A stretch of DNA of 25,654 bases from Candidatus Nanopelagicales bacterium. Lineage in GTDB: Bacteria; Actinomycetota; Actinomycetes; S36-B12. This document shows positions 22,815 through 25,654 of this stretch, piece after piece. The stretch spans positions 1 to 25,654 of the forward strand of contig JAURQC010000119.1 in assembly GCA_030836325.1 (NCBI GenBank), in the 5' to 3' direction. Position 1 is the stretch's first letter; each line of letters opens with the position of its first letter. The notes beneath the pieces were generated by a model that did not search any database, had not been told where the DNA came from, and saw only the letters and a list, made by a program, of their open reading frames with translations. The position numbers were made by a program, and so were the translations under genes.

Positions 22815-22830
22815 TGTGAATTCGCGCACA
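22815..22830. promoter_or_regulatory. CRP/GlxR-like site TGTGAATTCGCGCACA
   Basis: The sequence matches the CRP-family consensus TGTGA-N6-TCACA at nine of ten half-site positions. Its centre is about 58 bases before the predicted transcription start of the small gene at 22929, near the position used by CRP-type activators. It is also upstream of the leftward rhodanese promoter. One chance match of this quality is possible. Confidence 0.35.
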
Positions 22831-22846
22831 AAGTGGGTGTTTTGTT

Positions 22847-22874
22847 TTGCAATACAACAAATATGAGACATACT
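22847..22874 (+). promoter_or_regulatory. Candidate promoter of the 55-residue gene
   Basis: -35 TTGCAA (22847-22852) and -10 CATACT (22869-22874) are 16 bases apart. Transcription would begin near 22881, leaving a leader of about 48 bases with GGGAG before ATG 22929. The surroundings (T-rich, then A-rich) are the most AT-rich stretch in this part of the window. Confidence 0.4.
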
Positions 22875-22928
22875 TGGGAAGTGCCCGGGAGACCCTCGGG
22901 CCACCTACAGAAAAGGGAGTGACCCTCC

Positions 22929-23096
22929 ATGAAGCAGCTCGGCACCATCTTCAGTTCCGTCTTCGGTGGCGGACGCCTGGACGCCGAATCCGCGCACCGC
23001 AAGCAGATCTACCGCGACTGGGAGCGTGAGCGTCGTAACGCACTCAACCCCGCGGATCTGGCTGAGATCGACGCGATCTTCTCCCGCGCGCTCTAG
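22929..23096 (+). CDS. Small basic protein of 55 residues, unknown function
   Basis: A short gene: ATG 22929, stop TAG 23094-23096, with a GGGAG ribosome binding site nine bases before the start. The 55-residue product begins MKQLGTIFSSVFGGGRLDAE, continues through a highly charged middle (HRKQIYRDWERERRNAL), and ends ADLAEIDAIFSRAL. Third codon positions are mostly G or C, as in neighbouring genes. It has no signal peptide, no Cys and no membrane segment; a charged helical domain is likely. A clear promoter, CRP-like site and large terminator frame it, supporting a real gene. I recognise no family. Confidence 0.75.
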   Translation: MKQLGTIFSSVFGGGRLDAESAHRKQIYRDWERERRNALNPADLAEIDAIFSRAL

Positions 23097-23110
23097 CCGA
23101 CCTCGGGACC

Positions 23111-23177
23111 GACCCACCACTTCCCCGGTGGGCTCCCTCGCGGAACCCGCGACGGAGCCCACCGGGAGCGGTGGGTC
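23111..23177. terminator. Large three-part hairpin, bidirectional terminator
   Basis: The outer stem pairs GACCCACC (23111-23118) with GGTGGGTC (23170-23177), the middle stem CCGGTGGGCTCC (23125-23136) with GGAGCCCACCGG (23154-23165), and the apical stem TCGCGG (23138-23143) with CCGCGA (23147-23152) around AAC. It lies between the convergent small gene and exonuclease III gene and probably ends both transcripts. There is no long U-run on either side, as is common in high-GC actinobacteria. Confidence 0.75.
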
Positions 23178-23202
23178 TCGTCATTACGGGCCGAAAACGC
23201 CA

Positions 23203-24009
23203 TTAGTCGAAATCGACCGTCAGTGGAGCGTGATCGCTCCAGCGCTCGTCGTAACTCGCAGCACGTCCAACGATTGCCCGCTTTGCCCGTTGCGCCAGCC
23301 GATGCGTTGCGACGTGGTAGTCGATCCGCCAGCCAGCGTCGTTGTCAAAGGCCTGCCCTCTCCACGACCACCACGTATACGGACCTGGCCCCTCTCCGCC
23401 GAGTTCGCGACCTAGGTCGGTCCACGAACCGGAGAACCACCGGTCCAGGTATGCGCGTTCCTCAGGTAGGAAGCCCGCGCTCTTGAGATTGCCCTTCCAG
23501 TTCTTGATATCCACCTCGTGGTGGGCGATGTTGAAGTCCCCGCAGACCAAGGCCTCGACACCATCCTTGCTCGCCCGTCGAGCTAGAGCCCGCAAACGCG
23601 CATCCATGCCTTCGAGAAACTCGTACTTAGCATCTTGTTTGGGAGTCTCGGCTTCCCCGGAATGCACGTAGACACTTGCAACGGTGACCGGTCCGCCAGC
23701 ATCGTCGAGGTCAACTTCGATCCATCGACCCTGACCGTTGACCGCTTGCTGCCGGAACTTCTCACGCACCGCCACGGGTTCCTTGGGAGTCAAAACCGCG
23801 ACGCCTGCGCGCCCCTTCTCCGGTGCTGCCGAGAGCGCTAGGTGCCACGACGAGAGCGGCGAGTCTGCAAGCACCTCTTCTGCCTGCTCGCGCGTGGCCC
23901 GTACTTCCTGCAGACAAATGGCATCGGCACCGGAACTCGCGAGCCACTCCAAACCACCGCGTCGTGCTGCAGCTCGGATCCCGTTGACGTTCGCTGTGAT
24001 GACTCGCAT
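23203..24009 (-). CDS. xthA: Exodeoxyribonuclease III (AP endonuclease)
   Basis: This 268-residue enzyme cuts abasic sites and removes blocked 3' ends during base excision repair. Motifs of the EEP superfamily are MRVITANVNGIRAAARRGGLEWL at 1-23 (Asn8), DAICLQEVRA at 29-38 (metal-binding Glu35), GRWIEVDL, VASVYVHSG, LVCGDFNIAHHEVDIKNW (catalytic Asp and Asn), TWWSWRGQAFDNDAGWRIDYH, and the terminal SDHAPLTVDFD with the catalytic His. It starts at ATG 24009, with AATACT eight bases upstream as a possible -10 box and no Shine-Dalgarno. It ends at the large terminator and is read away from the exported-repeat gene, from which it is separated by 29 bases. Confidence 0.94.
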   Translation of the reverse strand: MRVITANVNGIRAAARRGGLEWLASSGADAICLQEVRATREQAEEVLADSPLSSWHLALSAAPEKGRAGVAVLTPKEPVAVREKFRQQAVNGQGRWIEVDLDDAGGPVTVASVYVHSGEAETPKQDAKYEFLEGMDARLRALARRASKDGVEALVCGDFNIAHHEVDIKNWKGNLKSAGFLPEERAYLDRWFSGSWTDLGRELGGEGPGPYTWWSWRGQAFDNDAGWRIDYHVATHRLAQRAKRAIVGRAASYDERWSDHAPLTVDFD

Positions 24010-24038
24010 GGAGGACGAGTATTCCGCCTGGCTAATTC

Positions 24039-24893
24039 CTAGGTGGTCGTGAGTTGGAACTCAATGCCCAGCCAGTCGAACTCTTCATCGACACCAAGGC
24101 CGTAGCCGTAGGTGCCCTTCTGGTGCACCTCGAAAGTCAATTCGAAGGTGCCGTCATTCTTGACAACCGTTCGGATCGGCAAGTCTTCGAAGTGTCCTGA
24201 TCCACTCTTATCCGTTGCAACAAAGCGGGTCAACTTCATGACCGAGCCGGGCTTCATGCCTTCGGGCGCAGTTCCGCTGATCGTCACAGGTGCTCCTGCC
24301 GGGGCACGATTCGTGCTGATGGTGGCTGTCCCACCCCACCCTGCGACATTAGGTGTCTTGGTGAAACCCGCGCGCGCGAGTTGCTTCTTCGTCAGTTGAA
24401 CTGTCGAGGAGGAACCCTTCGCGGCTTTTGACGAGTCGCCGGTAGTGGTGATCTGGAACTGGAAGCCGATGAACTCAGGGGTAAACGAGTCGGTGAAATA
24501 GCCGACGCTGTAACCGTACGTACCGACGTACCCCAACTGCATCCGCATGGCGAAGGTGCCATTCGGATTGACCATCGTGGTGATGTTCAGCGGCTTCATC
24601 TCGCCGTTGCCCTGAGTGTCCTCGGGTACGTAGCGCGACAGGGTAAGCAACTGTCCGGGGTCGGTGGAGGTAGGAGCCTTGCCCGTGATGACGATGTCCT
24701 CCCACTGGGCGGCTTTATTAGTCGACAGCTTGGCCGTACCAGGTGACCACGCAACCACGTTCGGCTTTTTCGGGTAACCGGACTCGGTGAGTTGTTTGGA
24801 AGTCAACGACACCTCGGCTTGCGCAGCAGGTGCGCCAACGGCAATCAAGGCAAAACCGGAGAGCCCGGCGATGACTAAGGTGCGCAGCTTCAT
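24039..24893 (-). CDS. Exported protein with two tandem repeats, unknown function
   Basis: This 284-residue protein has a Sec signal peptide (MKLRTLVIAG start, cleavage after AQA at about 26). The mature part consists of two diverged copies of a roughly 120-residue unit (about 27-152 and 165-284), each opening VxLTxKQLxxxGxxKxPNV, continuing TAxxSTN, VxITGxAP or VTISGTAP, LTRFV/LSRYV, xVxNxGTF, and closing GTYGYxxG, then IGFQFQITTT or GIEFQLTTT. A linker rich in Ser, Lys and Ala joins them. Thr-rich beta strands and the repeat suggest beta-sandwich domains, perhaps Ig-like; no family is recognised. GAGGGAG precedes ATG 24893, 38 bases after the GMC oxidoreductase stop, so the two may be one transcription unit. 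Confidence 0.85.
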   Translation of the reverse strand: MKLRTLVIAGLSGFALIAVGAPAAQAEVSLTSKQLTESGYPKKPNVVAWSPGTAKLSTNKAAQWEDIVITGKAPTSTDPGQLLTLSRYVPEDTQGNGEMKPLNITTMVNPNGTFAMRMQLGYVGTYGYSVGYFTDSFTPEFIGFQFQITTTGDSSKAAKGSSSTVQLTKKQLARAGFTKTPNVAGWGGTATISTNRAPAGAPVTISGTAPEGMKPGSVMKLTRFVATDKSGSGHFEDLPIRTVVKNDGTFELTFEVHQKGTYGYGLGVDEEFDWLGIEFQLTTT

Positions 24894-24931
24894 TCAAACT
24901 CCCTCGTTTTTCACGTACCCGACGGCTCGAT

Positions 24932-25654
24932 TCACAGACTAGTCGGCCAGTCCACTTCTGCGGCAACGCGCAGCGCCTGCGCGCCGATCGTCAACGCCGG
25001 ATTCTGGGCTCCACTGGAGGGGAAGAAGGACGAATCCACCACGAACAGATTAGAGATCTCATGGGATCGGCACCACGGGTCCAGGACGCTGGTGGAAGGG
25101 TCCGTGCCAGCCACGACCGTTCCGCACATGTGTGAATTCAAAGCGATGTCGAATCGCTGCTCGAAGACACCCACGTAGCCCGCCTTGCGCAGTATCGACT
25201 TGGCTTTGGCAAGAAGCAGCTCATGACGGTCGTAGTTCGTGCGACGCCACGACACATGGATTCGGCCACCGTTGTCCACTGAGATCCGGTTGTGCGGACT
25301 GGGCAGATCCTCGCTCATGACCAGGCCTTCGATGCTGCGTCCGGCAATTCGATTCAAAACCGACAGCGGAACCTTGGTGGCGTGCGTTTTCATCATCGAA
25401 CCCTGGACTTTGCCGATGAGTTGGATGGTTCCCCCAGGAATACCATCACCGAGATCGCGGTAGAAATCGTTGATAGCCATGGTCTTTTGGAACACGACAT
25501 CGTTCGGCCGACGTGGATCGACTGCGGCGAAGTGAGTGTTGCTGTGCACCATGTAGTTGCGGCCCACGAGTCCTGTGCTGTTGGAAAGCCCCTTCGGATG
25601 GTCGTCGTTCGCTGACTTCAACAACAAGGCCGCACTGTTCGCCGCCCCTGCCGA
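24932..25654 (-). CDS. GMC-family FAD oxidoreductase, C-terminal part (runs off the right edge)
   Basis: Only the last 240 residues are in the window. The first visible part reads AGAANSAALLLKSANDDHP, like the substrate-domain entry of GMC oxidoreductases (GAxNSAxLLLxSG), followed by GLVGRNYMVH. The C-terminal signature is clear: HMCGTVVAGTDPSTSVLDP, then SNLFVVDSSFFPSSGAQNPALTIGAQALRVAAEV, containing the catalytic His and Asn region of the GMC_oxred_C domain. The family oxidises alcohols (glucose, choline, cholesterol and others) with FAD; the substrate cannot be judged from this part. The remaining N-terminal FAD-binding portion lies beyond 25654. It is followed 38 bases later by the exported two-repeat protein. 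Confidence 0.92.
   Translation of the reverse strand, partial: SAGAANSAALLLKSANDDHPKGLSNSTGLVGRNYMVHSNTHFAAVDPRRPNDVVFQKTMAINDFYRDLGDGIPGGTIQLIGKVQGSMMKTHATKVPLSVLNRIAGRSIEGLVMSEDLPSPHNRISVDNGGRIHVSWRRTNYDRHELLLAKAKSILRKAGYVGVFEQRFDIALNSHMCGTVVAGTDPSTSVLDPWCRSHEISNLFVVDSSFFPSSGAQNPALTIGAQALRVAAEVDWPTSL

Noticed and set aside
22882..22902. Small hairpin GCCCG...CGGGC in the leader of the 55-residue gene
   Set aside because: Only five pairs around a nine-base loop, which is expected by chance at this GC content; I do not call it a regulatory structure.
1..25654. Riboswitch, CRISPR array, tRNA, rRNA or transposon
   Set aside because: I scanned for the repeat-spacer pattern, transposase motifs and typical RNA gene features and saw none; small unusual RNAs could still be missed by eye.

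Overview
The window is a gene-dense chromosomal segment from an actinobacterium (Actinomycetota), probably an uncultivated or little-studied one. The evidence is an actinobacterial cytochrome c oxidase subunit II with a lipobox, a fused CofG-CofH FO synthase (fbiC) for coenzyme F420, a PspA locus with the actinobacterial PspAB protein and a DUF3043 protein, an AdoK-type adenosine kinase beside erpA and ctaC, HisN-type histidinol-phosphatase, fairly high GC, and several starts that look leaderless (a TAnnnT box 6-9 nt before the start codon and no Shine-Dalgarno). I see no tRNA, rRNA, CRISPR array, insertion sequence or phage gene. No gene-free stretch exceeds 300 bases.

Layout. 1-4688: 5' part of ctaC (-), a divergent NifS-like protein (+) lacking the PLP lysine, then a leftward series erpA, LigB-type dioxygenase, adoK and aat. 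4855-9789: nadA (+), convergent with a leftward envelope-stress group pspA, alpha/beta hydrolase, htpX and pspAB, then a divergent DUF3043 membrane protein. 9793-13604: a beta-CASP metallo-hydrolase, aroA and rsgA (all +). 13618-16176: a DUF2231 membrane protein (-) divergent from an exported RebB-domain (R-body type) protein, then hisN and a CBS-pair protein (+). 16181-20735: leftward fbiC, DUF1185 protein, EthD-domain protein and cytochrome P450, with two ATGA overlaps. 20875-22685: a rhodanese and an MBL-rhodanese-rhodanese protein of CstB-like architecture, with a perfect CsoR/CstR-type palindrome inside their promoter. 22929-25654: a 55-residue small protein, exonuclease III, an exported two-repeat protein, and the 3' end of a GMC oxidoreductase.

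How the genes work together. Three themes recur: Fe-S and sulfur metabolism (NifS-like protein, ErpA, the Fe-S enzymes NadA and FbiC, and the rhodanese/CstB-like operon), envelope maintenance (PspA group) and housekeeping biosynthesis (aroA, hisN, nadA, rsgA). The least expected items are the signal-peptide-bearing RebB-domain protein, the NifS-like apparent pseudoenzyme, and the operator that exactly fills a promoter spacer in front of the sulfur operon.
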